Part shown: piece by piece, positions 10,440-19,283 of the stretch
Position numbering within the stretch: the stretch's first letter is position 1
Layout: each line of letters opens with the position of its first letter
Assembly: GCF_003999195.1 (NCBI RefSeq)
Contig: NZ_RJVR01000325.1
Coordinates: 1-36,630 of the forward strand
Source of the DNA: Streptomyces soli
GTDB taxonomy: Bacteria > Actinomycetota > Actinomycetes > Streptomycetales > Streptomycetaceae
Length of the DNA: 36,630 nucleotides
Direction of reading: 5' to 3'
Notes under the pieces: model-generated
Databases searched by the model: none
What the model saw: only the letters and a program-made list of their open reading frames with translations
What the model was told of the DNA's origin: nothing
Translations under genes and position numbers: made by a program

Positions 10440-10838
10440 CTACGCCTCGTGCTCGTAGAACCAGTAGAAGCTGGCGGCGGTCACGGACGCGCCCAAGGCG
10501 AGGCCGACCAGTGACGCCCTGAGCAGGGAGTAGCCGCTGAGGCTGAGCAGGTAGCCCATGGCGCAGCCGAAGACGGCCCCGTGGAGCGCCGCACGGAGTT
10601 CGCGGGCGACGGCGGGGCCGACGCGGCCGACGACGTAGCAGACGATGGCGAGGGCTACGGTGCCCACCACCGCGATGAGCGCGGTCCTGGTGGTGGAGCC
10701 GCCGTTGCTGTTGGAGATCCAGGCCGCGTAGCCGCCGAAGACCACGCCGAGCTCGATGGGCGCCCCCCAGGACGAGCGGGTGGTCCGGCGGCGCCTGGTG
10801 GGTGCGGTGGCCTGGGTGGGTGCGGTCTGTGTGCTCAT
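10440..10838 (-). CDS. Small four-helix membrane protein, unknown function
   Basis: The 132-residue protein has a basic N-terminal tail (PTRRRRTTRSS) and about four hydrophobic stretches at roughly residues 27-42, 53-72, 84-100 and 104-124, ending FYWFYEHEA. I do not recognise a family. The ATG has GAGGAG seven nt upstream. It lies 77 bp after terC on the same strand and converges with the metallo-hydrolase gene. Confidence 0.75.
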   Translation of the reverse strand: MSTQTAPTQATAPTRRRRTTRSSWGAPIELGVVFGGYAAWISNSNGGSTTRTALIAVVGTVALAIVCYVVGRVGPAVARELRAALHGAVFGCAMGYLLSLSGYSLLRASLVGLALGASVTAASFYWFYEHEA

Positions 10839-10915
10839 GACCGGGCTCCTCTCGCTGGGCCGTGCCCTCCCCTCAGGTCACACCTGCGGGGGCGTCCTGG
10901 CAACCGGTGGAGCGA

Positions 10916-11872
10916 TCACGCATCCACGAGTGCCTTCTTCTTCGACGCCCGCAGGCTGGTCACCGTCGTGACGGCCAGGACCAGCACGATGAAGCCCAGC
11001 GAGAAGGGGATGCCGATCTCCGGGACGTGGACACCGGACTCGTGCAGGGCATGGAGCACCAGCTTCACGCCGATGAAGCCGAGGATGACCGACAGCCCGT
11101 AGGAGAGGTGGACCAGCTTCTTCAGCAGCCCGCCGATGAGGAAGTACAGCTGGCGCAGGCCCATCAGCGCGAAGGCGTTGGCGGTGAAGACGATGTACGG
11201 GTCCTGGGTGAGGCCGAAGATCGCGGGGATGGAGTCCAGGGCGAACAGGACGTCGGTCGTGCCGATGGCGAGCATCACGACCAGCATCGGGGTCATGACC
11301 CGCTTGCCGTTCTCCCGGATGAGGAGCTTGGTCCCGTGGTAGCGGTCGGCGACCCCGAGGCGGCGCTCGGCGGCCTTGAGGAGCTTGTTCTCCTCATACT
11401 CCTCGTCCTCCTCGTCGGCCCGGGCTTCCTTGATCAGCTTCCAGGCGGTGTAGATCAGGAAGGCGCCGAAGATGTAGAAGACCCAGGCGAAGCTGGAGAT
11501 GATCGCGGCGCCGGCGGCGATGAAGACCGCGCGCAGCACGAGCGCTATGAGTACGCCGACGAGCAGGACCCGCTGCTGGTACTGGGACGGGACGGCGAAC
11601 TTGCCCATGATCAGGACGAAGACGAAGAGGTTGTCGACGCTCAGCGACTTCTCGGTGATGAAACCGGCGAAGAACTCACCGGCCGGCTGCCCGCCGCCGT
11701 ACAGCAGCAGGCTGAGGCCGAAGAGGCCGGCCAGGGCGATCCAGACGACCGTCCAGATGCCCGCTTCCTTGACGGAGACGTCGTGCGGCTTGCGTCCGAT
11801 GAGGAAGTCGACGGCGATGAGGACACACAGACCGGCGATGGTCACGGCCCAGAGAGTCAAGGAGACGTCCAC
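10916..11872 (-). CDS. terC: TerC/Alx family integral membrane protein
   Basis: The 318-residue protein has about eight to nine membrane segments and the family's acidic motifs: SVDNLFVFVLIMGKFAVP near residue 78 and TTDVLFALDSIPAIFGLTQDPYIVFTAN, named here by its key DVLFALDSIPA core, in the second half. TerC/Alx proteins are linked to tellurite resistance and manganese export. A charged cytoplasmic loop (EEDEEYEENK) separates the halves. The GTG start has GGAGGA four nt upstream. It lies 115 bp after the long TerD gene on the same strand, so TerC and TerD parts of a stress module are together. I saw no manganese riboswitch in the leader. Confidence 0.93.
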   Translation of the reverse strand: MDVSLTLWAVTIAGLCVLIAVDFLIGRKPHDVSVKEAGIWTVVWIALAGLFGLSLLLYGGGQPAGEFFAGFITEKSLSVDNLFVFVLIMGKFAVPSQYQQRVLLVGVLIALVLRAVFIAAGAAIISSFAWVFYIFGAFLIYTAWKLIKEARADEEDEEYEENKLLKAAERRLGVADRYHGTKLLIRENGKRVMTPMLVVMLAIGTTDVLFALDSIPAIFGLTQDPYIVFTANAFALMGLRQLYFLIGGLLKKLVHLSYGLSVILGFIGVKLVLHALHESGVHVPEIGIPFSLGFIVLVLAVTTVTSLRASKKKALVDA

Positions 11873-11958
11873 GCATTCCTCCGGCGTTCTCTACGAGTAC
11901 AGAACGGTACAGGAAGCGCCAAGAAACGGCAAAGTAAAGGTCAAGTCCGCAGGTCGGC

Positions 11959-11982
11959 GGGCTGGTGGGCTGGCGGGCTGGC
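11959..11982. repeat. 8-bp tandem repeat before terC
   Basis: Three consecutive GGGCTGG(T/C) units fill the gap between the end of the long TerD gene and terC. No function is assigned. Confidence 0.6.
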
Positions 11983-11987
11983 GGTCG

Positions 11988-13619
11988 TCAACTGCCATAG
12001 GCCTGCCGGGCGGTCGCGAGCTGCCGCAGCACCAGCGGCAGCACCTGGCTGCCGGCCGGTGGGAGCAGTGGCTCGTAGGTCCAGGAGTGGCCGACCCAGG
12101 GGTCGGCGAGGTGGTCCTCGGGGAGCGGGGTGAGCCGGAGCAGAGAGCGCCAGAGCGGGTCGAGGACCGGGCCGAACTCGCGGGCGTCCTCGCGGTCGGC
12201 GACCAGGAGCAGGTGGACACCGACGGAGGGGCCCTCGTCGGCGAGGTAGCGGAGCTGGTTGACCGCGCGATCATCGAAGCCGTACGGGAAGTCACTGACG
12301 ATAATCAGCTGCTCGGCCCGGTCCAGGTCGGGCGGGAGCGAGTCGGGGGCGCCGGCCCGCAGTGCCATCTGGACCAGGTCGACGCGCTCGGTCATGCGGG
12401 CGAGCAGCGCGGTCACCCCGGCGGCGCCCGTGGCGGGCGGATCGCACAGGGCGCCGGAGTCGGCGAGCGGGGCGAGGGCGGTCGCGGCCGAGCCGGAGGG
12501 GTCGATGGCCTGGAGGGCGTAGGCGCCGACCGGGTACGCGGCCAGGAGGCGGGCGGCGAGCGCCACGGCGACCTCCAGGGCGCGGGGCCGGTCCTGGGCG
12601 CTGTCGACCCACAGGCCGCGCTCCAGCGGCAGCCGTACGAGCATGGGGATGCGGAGCGTCGGGTCCTCCGGCAGGTGGAGGTCGCCCAGGCGGACCGCCA
12701 TCGGCGGCTCGGCGGGCACCGCGTAGCCGTGCCAGACGGGGCTGTCCCAGTCGGCGTAGGCGGGCGGCAGGGCGGGCTCGACCACCTCGGCCTCGGCGGC
12801 GAGCTGTGCGAGGTCGCGGTCGAGGACGGCGCGGGCCTGATCGACCAGGTCGGCCTGCCGGGCCATGGCCTGGTCGCGGGCGGCGTCGGCGGCAGGTCCG
12901 ACGCGGGTGCGGGGGTCGGACAGGGCGCGGTCCAGCTCCTCGTCGAGCCGGGCCTCGGCGAAGTCGGCGGCGCTGCGGTAGGCGGCGATGGTGCGGGCCA
13001 GGTCCTCGAACATGCCCCAGACCTGGTTGTAGAGCCGCTCCTCCATGGTCCAGCCGGTGGCGTCGCCGGCGACGGGCTGCGGCGGCATGTCCGCGGCGGC
13101 GGCCGGCCGGCGGCTCGGGTGCCGGTAGTCCACCGGGCCGTCCGGCTCCGGCTCTCGTGCGGGCTCAGGCTCCGGCTCCGGCTGCCTCAGGCCCAGGTCC
13201 CGCAGCAGCTCGGGCAGGCCGCCCGCGTAGCCCTGGCCGACGGCGCGGACCTTCCAGGCGCCCTGCCTGCGGTAGAGCTCGAGGGCGACCAGAGCGGACT
13301 CCTCGCCGAGCCCGGTGATGGTGAAGCTCGCCAGCTCGGTGCCCCCGTCCGCGATGGCCACGTACGGGGCGGGCAGCCCTCCGAAGCGGGCGCCCGGGGG
13401 CAGTGCCAGGACCACGCTCACGGACCCGACGGCCTCGGGCACCGCGTCCAGCTCCACGGGGAAGCGGTGCGCGGCGGCGGGCAGCGGGGAGAGCCGCAGC
13501 TCCTCCCCCGACTCCCCTGCCGTGCTGCCGGCCAGCAGGGGGCCGTCGGCCGACACCGTGATCTCCAGCCGGGTCTGCGGCAGCGGAGCGTTCTGTCCCC
13601 GGACCAGCTCGGCGGTCAT
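11988..13619 (-). CDS. TerD-domain protein with long C-terminal FtsK-like region
   Basis: The 543-residue protein starts with a TerD-like beta-sandwich (residues 1-140: VELDAVPEAVGSVSVVLALPPG, YVAIADGGTELASFTI), then a Pro/Glu linker (PEPEPEPAREPEPD), a helical region (190-290) and a C-terminal domain. That last part reads like the post-Walker-A section of an FtsK/EccC-type ATPase (LIIVSDFPYGFDDRAVNQL, SVGVHLLLVADRED), but no GxxGxGK[ST] loop is present. The fold assignment of the C-terminus is inference. The ATG follows AGGGG at five nt and starts 8 bp after terD, so the two are probably co-translated and act together in a Ter stress complex. Confidence 0.75.
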   Translation of the reverse strand: MTAELVRGQNAPLPQTRLEITVSADGPLLAGSTAGESGEELRLSPLPAAAHRFPVELDAVPEAVGSVSVVLALPPGARFGGLPAPYVAIADGGTELASFTITGLGEESALVALELYRRQGAWKVRAVGQGYAGGLPELLRDLGLRQPEPEPEPAREPEPDGPVDYRHPSRRPAAAADMPPQPVAGDATGWTMEERLYNQVWGMFEDLARTIAAYRSAADFAEARLDEELDRALSDPRTRVGPAADAARDQAMARQADLVDQARAVLDRDLAQLAAEAEVVEPALPPAYADWDSPVWHGYAVPAEPPMAVRLGDLHLPEDPTLRIPMLVRLPLERGLWVDSAQDRPRALEVAVALAARLLAAYPVGAYALQAIDPSGSAATALAPLADSGALCDPPATGAAGVTALLARMTERVDLVQMALRAGAPDSLPPDLDRAEQLIIVSDFPYGFDDRAVNQLRYLADEGPSVGVHLLLVADREDAREFGPVLDPLWRSLLRLTPLPEDHLADPWVGHSWTYEPLLPPAGSQVLPLVLRQLATARQAYGS

Positions 13620-13627
13620 GGCTGCCC

Positions 13628-14206
13628 CTAGAGCGACGGCAGGATGGCGGGCATCAGGTCCTGGAAGGTGCGGCCGTTGGTCGGGGTGCCGATCGCGGTC
13701 ATCGACCAGCCAGCGCCCGCACGCTGCACCTTCGCCATGATCTGCGCGGTGTACGGACCGCCGCCGGTGAGGGTGTAGCGGGCCAGCTCCTGGCCGTTTG
13801 TCTCGTCGACCAGGCGGCAGAACGCGTTCTGCACCTCCGCGAAGGTCTGCCCGGTGAAGGAGTTGACCGTGAAGACGATCTGGTCGACGTGCACGGGCAC
13901 CCGCGCCAGGTCGACCAGGATCGACTCGTCGTCACCGCCCTGACCGGCGCCGCCGACCAGGTTGTCGCCGGTGTGCTTGACCGAGCCGTCGTCGCTGGTC
14001 AGGTGGCGGAAGAACACCACGTCGACCGGCTGCTTGTCGGCGAAGAGCACGGCCGACGCGTCGAGGTCGACCTCCCGGGTGCGCGACCCGAACAGCCCGC
14101 GCCTCGGCGCGGCCTGCCAGCCCAGGCCCATCCGCACCGCCGTCAGCGTCCCCCCGTCGGACTTCTGCAGGCTGATCTGCTGGCCCTTGGTCATGTTGAC
14201 CGTCAC
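13628..14206 (-). CDS. terD: TerD family calcium-binding stress protein
   Basis: The 192-residue protein has the TerD hallmarks: DLDASAVLFADKQPVD, FFRHLTSDDGSVKHTGDN, the acidic loop GGAGQGGDDESILVDL that forms calcium sites in TerD, and the C-terminal AIGTPTNGRTFQDL. The GTG start at 14206 has AGAGGGG seven nt upstream and gives the standard family length; the frame extends nine codons further upstream without a ribosome site. It heads the terD, long TerD gene, terC run. In Streptomyces TerD proteins affect development and calcium response. Confidence 0.95.
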   Translation of the reverse strand: MTVNMTKGQQISLQKSDGGTLTAVRMGLGWQAAPRRGLFGSRTREVDLDASAVLFADKQPVDVVFFRHLTSDDGSVKHTGDNLVGGAGQGGDDESILVDLARVPVHVDQIVFTVNSFTGQTFAEVQNAFCRLVDETNGQELARYTLTGGGPYTAQIMAKVQRAGAGWSMTAIGTPTNGRTFQDLMPAILPSL

Positions 14207-14320
14207 GCGCTGTCCCCTCTCACCCGTCTGCACTGTGCGGTTGTCCTGCCCCGCACCCTACGGGTAGACGCGAAAAGACCGCACCGTGGTTCAGGGCATC
14301 ACGCCGCCGTCACCGGGCCC

Positions 14321-16417
14321 TCACGCCATACCTGCCTCCCTCATCTGGCGCAGCTCCTTCTTCAGCTCACCCAGCTCGTCCCGCAGCCTGGCCGCCACCT
14401 CGAACTGCAGCTCCGACGCCGCGGCGTGCATCTGGTCGGTCAGCTCGCCGATGAGGCCGGTCAGCTCCTTCGCCGGCAGGGTCCTGGCGTCCCGCTTTCC
14501 ACCCGCCTTGCCCGACAGGCCCGGCACCGGCGCCTTGCCGCGCGAACGCTGCCTGCCGCTGCCCAGCAGCTCCTCGGTGTCCTCGTCCTCGCGCGCGAAG
14601 GAGTCCAGGATCCCGGCGATCTTCTTCCGCAGCGGCTGCGGGTCGATGCCCCGCTCCGTGTTGTACGCGACCTGCTTCTCACGCCGCCGGTTGGTCTCGT
14701 CGATCGCCTTGGCCATCGACGGGGTGATCTTGTCGGCGTACATGTGCACCTGGCCCGACACGTTTCGCGCGGCTCGGCCGATGGTCTGGATCAGCGAGGT
14801 CCCGGAGCGCAGGAAGCCCTCCTTGTCGGCGTCCAGAATCGCCACCAGCGACACCTCGGGCAGGTCGAGGCCCTCGCGGAGCAGGTTGATGCCGACCAGC
14901 ACGTCGTACTCGCCGGCCCGCAGCTCGCGCAGCAGCTCGACCCGGCGCAGGGTGTCGATGTCGCTGTGCAGGTACCGCACCTGGATGCCCAGTTCGAGCA
15001 TGTAGTCGGTGAGGTCCTCGGCCATCTTCTTGGTCAGGGTGGTGACCAGGACCCGCTCGTCCTTTTCGGCCCGCAGGCGGATCTCGTGCACCAGGTCGTC
15101 GATCTGGCCCTCGGTGGGCTTCACGATGACCTCGGGGTCGATCAGGCCGGTCGGGCGGATGATCTGCTCGACGACGCCGTCACCGCGCGACAGCTCGTAC
15201 GGGCCCGGGGTGGCCGACAGGTAGACGGTCTGGCCGACGCGCCCCAGGAACTCCTCCCACTTCAGCGGCCGGTTGTCCAGCGCGGACGGCAGCCGGAAGC
15301 CGTGGTCGACCAGGGTGCGTTTGCGGGAGGCGTCGCCCTCGTACATCGCGCCGATCTGGGGCACGGTGACATGCGACTCGTCGATCACCAGGAGGAAGTC
15401 CTCCGGGAAGTAGTCGATGAGGGTGTCCGGCGCCGAGCCGGCGTCGCGGCCGTCGATGTGCCGCGAGTAGTTCTCGATGCCGGAGCAGGTGCCGATCTGC
15501 CGCATCATCTCGATGTCATACGTGGTGCGCATGCGCAGCCGCTGGGCCTCCAGGAGCTTGCCCTGCTTCTCCATGACCGCGAGCTGCCCCTCCAGCTCCT
15601 TCTCGATCCCGGCGATGGCGCGCTCCATGCGCTCCGGGCCCGTCACGTAGTGGGTGGCCGGGAAGACGTAGAGCTGCTGGTCGTCGGTGATGACCTCGCC
15701 GGTGAGGGGGTGGAGGGTGGAAAGCGCCTCGATCTCGTCGCCGAACATCTCGATGCGGACGGCGAGCTCCTCGTACACCGGGAAGATCTCGATGGTGTCG
15801 CCCCGCACCCGGAAGGTGCCGCGGCTGAAGGCCACGTCGTTGCGGGCGTACTGGATCTCCACGAACTTACGGAGCAGCTGGTCGCGGTCGATCACATCCC
15901 CGACCTTGAGCCGCACCATGCGGTCGACGTACTCCTGCGGCGTACCGAGACCGTAGATGCAGGAGACGGACGCGACGACGATCACGTCGCGGCGGGTGAG
16001 GAGGGAGTTCGTGCTGGAGTGGCGGAGCCGCTCGACCTCCTCGTTGATGGAGGAGTCCTTCTCGATGTAGGTGTCCGTCTGCGGGACGTAGGCTTCCGGC
16101 TGGAAGTAGTCGTAGTACGAGACGAAGTACTCGACCGCGTTGTTGGGCAGGAGCTCGCGGAACTCGTTGGCGAGCTGGGCGGCGAGCGTCTTGTTGGGTG
16201 CCATGACCAGCGTCGGCCGCTGCAGCCGCTCGATCATCCACGCGGTGGTCGCCGACTTGCCCGTGCCCGTCGCGCCCAGCAGGACGACGTCCTTCTCTCC
16301 GGCGCGGATGCGCCGCTCCAGGTCGTCGATGGCCGTGGGCTGGTCACCGCTGGGCTTGTAGGGGCTGACGACCTCGAAGGGCGCCACACTGCGTTCGATG
16401 TCTGATACGGGCCGCAT
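14321..16417 (-). CDS. uvrB: Excinuclease ABC subunit B
   Basis: UvrB verifies lesions and bridges UvrA and UvrC. The 698-residue protein has Walker A GATGTGKS (residues 48-55), the damage-probing beta-hairpin (YYDYFQPEAYVP near 101), the LLVIDESHVT Walker B box, helicase motifs V and VI (EGLDLPEVSLV, QTIGRAARN) and a C-terminal UVR motif for UvrC contact (FEVAARLRDELGELK). The start is ATG at 16417, because a damage-type promoter has its -10 box seven nt before it. A TTG ten codons upstream lies inside the -35 box and is rejected. Confidence 0.98.
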   Translation of the reverse strand: MRPVSDIERSVAPFEVVSPYKPSGDQPTAIDDLERRIRAGEKDVVLLGATGTGKSATTAWMIERLQRPTLVMAPNKTLAAQLANEFRELLPNNAVEYFVSYYDYFQPEAYVPQTDTYIEKDSSINEEVERLRHSSTNSLLTRRDVIVVASVSCIYGLGTPQEYVDRMVRLKVGDVIDRDQLLRKFVEIQYARNDVAFSRGTFRVRGDTIEIFPVYEELAVRIEMFGDEIEALSTLHPLTGEVITDDQQLYVFPATHYVTGPERMERAIAGIEKELEGQLAVMEKQGKLLEAQRLRMRTTYDIEMMRQIGTCSGIENYSRHIDGRDAGSAPDTLIDYFPEDFLLVIDESHVTVPQIGAMYEGDASRKRTLVDHGFRLPSALDNRPLKWEEFLGRVGQTVYLSATPGPYELSRGDGVVEQIIRPTGLIDPEVIVKPTEGQIDDLVHEIRLRAEKDERVLVTTLTKKMAEDLTDYMLELGIQVRYLHSDIDTLRRVELLRELRAGEYDVLVGINLLREGLDLPEVSLVAILDADKEGFLRSGTSLIQTIGRAARNVSGQVHMYADKITPSMAKAIDETNRRREKQVAYNTERGIDPQPLRKKIAGILDSFAREDEDTEELLGSGRQRSRGKAPVPGLSGKAGGKRDARTLPAKELTGLIGELTDQMHAAASELQFEVAARLRDELGELKKELRQMREAGMA

Positions 16418-16424
16418 GCCATCC

Positions 16425-16447
16425 ACCGTACGGCCAGCCACTGACAA
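16425..16447 (-). promoter_or_regulatory. RecA-NDp/PafBC-type promoter of uvrB, leaderless
   Basis: On the minus strand TTGTCAGTG (16439-16447), 8 nt, then TACGGT (16425-16430) match every defined position of tTGTCRgtg-N8-TAnnnT. The seven following bases lead directly to the ATG, so transcription should start at or next to the start codon. Confidence 0.8.
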
Positions 16448-16494
16448 CGGGCCGAAGAAGGGACTTACGGCCTACGGACCGATGGCTTACGGCC

Positions 16495-17212
16495 CTATGG
16501 CAGGAGGCGGGGCGGCTTCTTCGCCGCGATGTCCTCGACCCAGCCCACCAGGAGCACCGCGACGGCGATCAGCACCCGGGCGACCCCGAACTGGAACCAC
16601 GTGCTGTCCAGGGGCAGGGACAGCTCGAACGCGCGGACCTGCCACATGGAGTCGATCAGCGGGACGCTGAGGACGAGGGCGATCTCGTGCCGCAGGTAGA
16701 TCGTCACGGCCCGGGAGTTGAAGATCGTCACGGTGCGGTCGAGCGGCCGGTAGCGCCGGATCCAGTCCATGCGGGGCCGGAAGCGCAGCAGCAACAGAAC
16801 GAAGCCGACCGACCACAGGGCCTGGGCGAGCGGGATCTCGTTGAGGTCGTAGGTGCCGTCCGAGGGGTGCGCGAAGGCCCACCAGCCGCCGACGCCCATC
16901 GTGGGGCGGCGAGGACCAGGACCAGGGCGGCCGGTATGCGGTCGATCAGGCCGTCGCGGTGGGCGAAGCCGAGCAGCCGGCAGGCCGGTGTCCGCCGGAG
17001 CGCGACGGCCGCAGGGTTTCCGTGGTGGCGGTCACCGGGCAGCACCTGCCGGTGCTTGCGGAGTGCCCTGTGTGGGTGCCCTGCGGGGCGCCGACCTCAC
17101 CGGTGCGCTTGAGCTTCTGCCGACGCAGCCGGCCGCTGGTCAGGGCGGTGACGCAGGAGTGGATGAGGACGAGATACATCATCTGGCCGTAGAGGACCTG
17201 TTGGAGCGGCAT
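16495..17212 (-). pseudogene. Decayed OafA-like acyltransferase (acyltransferase-3 family)
   Basis: Pieces of one acyltransferase-3 membrane protein lie in different frames. At 17212-17090 one frame reads MPLQQVLYGQMMYLVLIHSC then VTALTSGRLRRQKL. Around 16995-16910 another reads LIDRIPAALVLVLAA. At 16899-16495 the third reads YDLNEIPLAQALWSVGFVLL and then LDRTVTIFNSRAVTIYLRHE through the last membrane helix. The catalytic N-terminal half is absent. At least two frameshifts plus a deletion are needed, so this is a pseudogene. It would have followed the Ser-rich membrane protein at 17239-17880 in one operon. Confidence 0.75.
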
Positions 17213-17238
17213 CAGTTCCTCGTCGTCGACATCGCGCG

Positions 17239-17880
17239 TCAGCCACTCCAGGGGTTGCCGCTGTTGCCGCCACGGCCGCCGGAGCCGCCCTTGCTACCGC
17301 CGCCGGGTGAGGGCGCCGAGGAGCTCGGGGTGGCGCTCGCCGAGGAGCTCGGGGTGGCGCTCGCCGTGGGGCTCGGGGTGGCGGTGGCCGTGGCCGAGGA
17401 GGACGCCGAGGACGTGACCGAGGCCGAAGCACTGGCGCTCGCCGTGGACTTCGCCGAGGACGAACTCGCCTTCGGGGTGGCCGAGGCGGAGGCGCTTCCG
17501 GAAGCCGATGCCGAGACGTCGGCCGCCTGCACGGTGCTCGCCGACGTGGTCGGGGAAGCGGCCGCCGTGGACCTGCGCGCCGGGGCGGTCCTGGTGGCGG
17601 ACGCCGAGGAATTCGCCGTCGCGGACGCGGAATTCTTCACCTTCCCCGCTTTCGCCTCGGCCTTGGCGGACGTCCCCGGAATGAGGGTATCCGGCGCGAA
17701 AGGAGTGCCGCCCGCGAAGGCCACGCCCAGCACCGCCGCATAACCGATGCAGCCGATGCCGGTGATCACTCCGACCCGCCGGATAATCCGGGCCCTCCGG
17801 CCCGACGCATCGACGAACACCGGTCCCTCTTCGGCGTTCTGCCGCCCAGGAGCACCCGCTCGCCCCGACTTCGAATTCAT
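17239..17880 (-). CDS. Membrane-anchored Ser/Ala/Thr-rich protein, unknown function
   Basis: From the ATG at 17880 the protein has 213 residues: a cytoplasmic basic tail (SGRRARIIRR), one membrane segment (VGVITGIGCIGYAAVLGVAF, about residues 38-57), then an extracellular low-complexity stretch almost wholly of Ser, Ala and Thr, and a Gly-rich end (GGGSKGGSGGRGGN). It resembles a cell-wall-spanning stalk. The ribosome site at this ATG is poor; an in-frame GTG 19 codons upstream is possible. It sits directly before the acyltransferase remains and divergent from the chitinase-like gene, which suggests a surface polysaccharide context. I do not know a named family. Confidence 0.6.
   Translation of the reverse strand: MNSKSGRAGAPGRQNAEEGPVFVDASGRRARIIRRVGVITGIGCIGYAAVLGVAFAGGTPFAPDTLIPGTSAKAEAKAGKVKNSASATANSSASATRTAPARRSTAAASPTTSASTVQAADVSASASGSASASATPKASSSSAKSTASASASASVTSSASSSATATATPSPTASATPSSSASATPSSSAPSPGGGSKGGSGGRGGNSGNPWSG
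17318..17389. repeat. 24-bp tandem repeat, three units
   Basis: Two identical 24-bp units (17318-17341, 17342-17365) are followed by a diverged third (17366-17389). On the minus strand they encode the ATPSSSAS octapeptide of the Ser-rich stalk, so the copy number could vary by slippage. Confidence 0.8.
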
Positions 17881-18001
17881 GAGCGGAATGCGATCAGGAT
17901 AATTCCTTGGTAAATTCTCAAATTCTTTCACGAGGTTTTTAATGAGGGATTTTTGAATTGTTATGAGGATCCTCACGGAGCGGGTTGGTAGTGTCTCCGG
18001 T

Positions 18002-18976
18002 ATGAAAAAGCTGATCGGCGCAATCGCCGCCGCCATCGTACTGGCGGGCGCCGCCCTGCTGGTATGGAGCGGCACTTCGCGTACGTCGTCGAACGGCTCG
18101 CCCGGCGCCGCGAAGCAGGTCACCTTCGCCCCGTACGTCGCCGTAGCGGCCTCCTCCGTCTACGACATGGCCGCGACGGCCGGCAGGACCGGCGTCGACG
18201 ACTTCACACTCGGCTTCGTCGTCTCCGGCGACGGCTGCACCCCCCGATGGGACGGCACCGACGCCCTCGCCAACTCCGAACTGGCCACCCGGATCGCGAA
18301 ACTGCGGTCGGCCGGCGGCGACGTCACCGTGTCCTTCGGCGGGGCCGACGGCAGCGAACTGGCCCTGAAATGCGCCGGCGTCAGCGCGCTGGCCGACGCC
18401 TACGCCCAGGTCATCGACCGCTACGACCTCACCCGGGTCGACTTCGACATCGAGGGCACCGCCCTGACGGACACCGCCGCCAACTCCCGCCGGGCCAAGG
18501 CGATCCGCCAACTCCAGAAGACGGCGACGGCCAAGGGCCACCCCCTGGAGGTCTCCTTCACCCTGCCCGCCATGCCCGAGGAGGGCCTCACCGGCGACGC
18601 CGCCTCGTTCCTGACGAATGCCGAGCGCGACGGCGTGACGATCGGGAGCGTCAACATCATGGCGATGGACTACGGATCCACCTACACCGGCGACATGGGC
18701 GACTACGCCGTCAAGGCGGCCACCGCCGCCCACGCGCAACTGCGGAGCATCCTCGGCGTGGCCGACTCCGCCGCGTGGCAGACCCTCGCCGTGACACCGA
18801 TGATCGGCGTCAACGACATCACCACCGAGAACTTCACGGTCTCCGACGCCACGCAGCTCGCCGCCTTCGCGGCGGACAAACACCTCGGCCGGCTGTCCAT
18901 GTGGTCCGCGGGCCGCGACACCTCGTCGCTGGACTTCACCAACGCGCTCGCGAGCGCGGCCGATGCGTCTCGCTGA
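18002..18976 (+). CDS. GH18 chitinase-like secreted protein
   Basis: The 324-residue protein has an N-terminal signal or anchor (MKKLIGAIAAAIVLAGAALL) and a glycoside hydrolase 18 domain: the SxGG motif (VSFGGADG, residues 110-117), the catalytic D147-F-D149-I-E151 with E151 as proton donor, and IMAMDY near the barrel's later strand. It resembles the bacterial chitinases that carry only the catalytic domain. Its substrate could be chitin or another beta-1,4-GlcNAc polymer. The ATG has no ribosome site, but TAGTGT (17989-17994) lies seven nt before it, so a leaderless mRNA is likely. It is divergent from the Ser-rich gene. Confidence 0.88.
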   Translation: MKKLIGAIAAAIVLAGAALLVWSGTSRTSSNGSPGAAKQVTFAPYVAVAASSVYDMAATAGRTGVDDFTLGFVVSGDGCTPRWDGTDALANSELATRIAKLRSAGGDVTVSFGGADGSELALKCAGVSALADAYAQVIDRYDLTRVDFDIEGTALTDTAANSRRAKAIRQLQKTATAKGHPLEVSFTLPAMPEEGLTGDAASFLTNAERDGVTIGSVNIMAMDYGSTYTGDMGDYAVKAATAAHAQLRSILGVADSAAWQTLAVTPMIGVNDITTENFTVSDATQLAAFAADKHLGRLSMWSAGRDTSSLDFTNALASAADASR

Positions 18977-19154
18977 GCCCCCGTCCCCCTCCGCGGTCTG
19001 CGTTGCCTGCATGGCGCCGGGCGGGTCGAGGGCTATCACGAGCCCGGCCAGGAAGAGTAAGAGGCCGCGCAGATAGGTGGGGTGAAGGAAGGAGCGGGTC
19101 GAGGGCCGAGTCTGGCAAGGCGGTGGGGGCACTCTCCCCCAGACTCCGTCCGGT

Positions 19155-19283
19155 GGGGGTGCTCCCCCTGGCTTCGCCGGGGGTACCCCCACCGGCGAAG
19201 CCAGGGGGAGGACCCCCACCAGCCGCCAGGGCTGGGGGAGAGGGAGACGCAGCGGTGGGGGCCCCTCCCAGCGTCTAGCTGGG
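19155..19283. repeat. Streptomyces-type intergenic palindrome cluster
   Basis: A 19-bp perfect stem (19162-19180 with 19192-19210) surrounds a GGGTACCC core. A further hairpin CCCAGC-GTCTA-GCTGGG lies near 19268-19284. From memory, sequences of this kind are dispersed in many copies between Streptomyces genes. The segment 19155-19180 recurs exactly at 35775-35800 inside hrpB. Confidence 0.75.

Noticed and set aside
11873..11987. Possible manganese (yybP-ykoY) riboswitch before terC
   Set aside because: No conserved loop sequences or paired stems of that class are visible; only a short 8-bp tandem repeat is present.
16463..16500. Repeated TTACGGCC/TACGG units upstream of uvrB
   Set aside because: The copies are short and irregular and overlap the end of the decayed acyltransferase; chance or codon reuse explains them.
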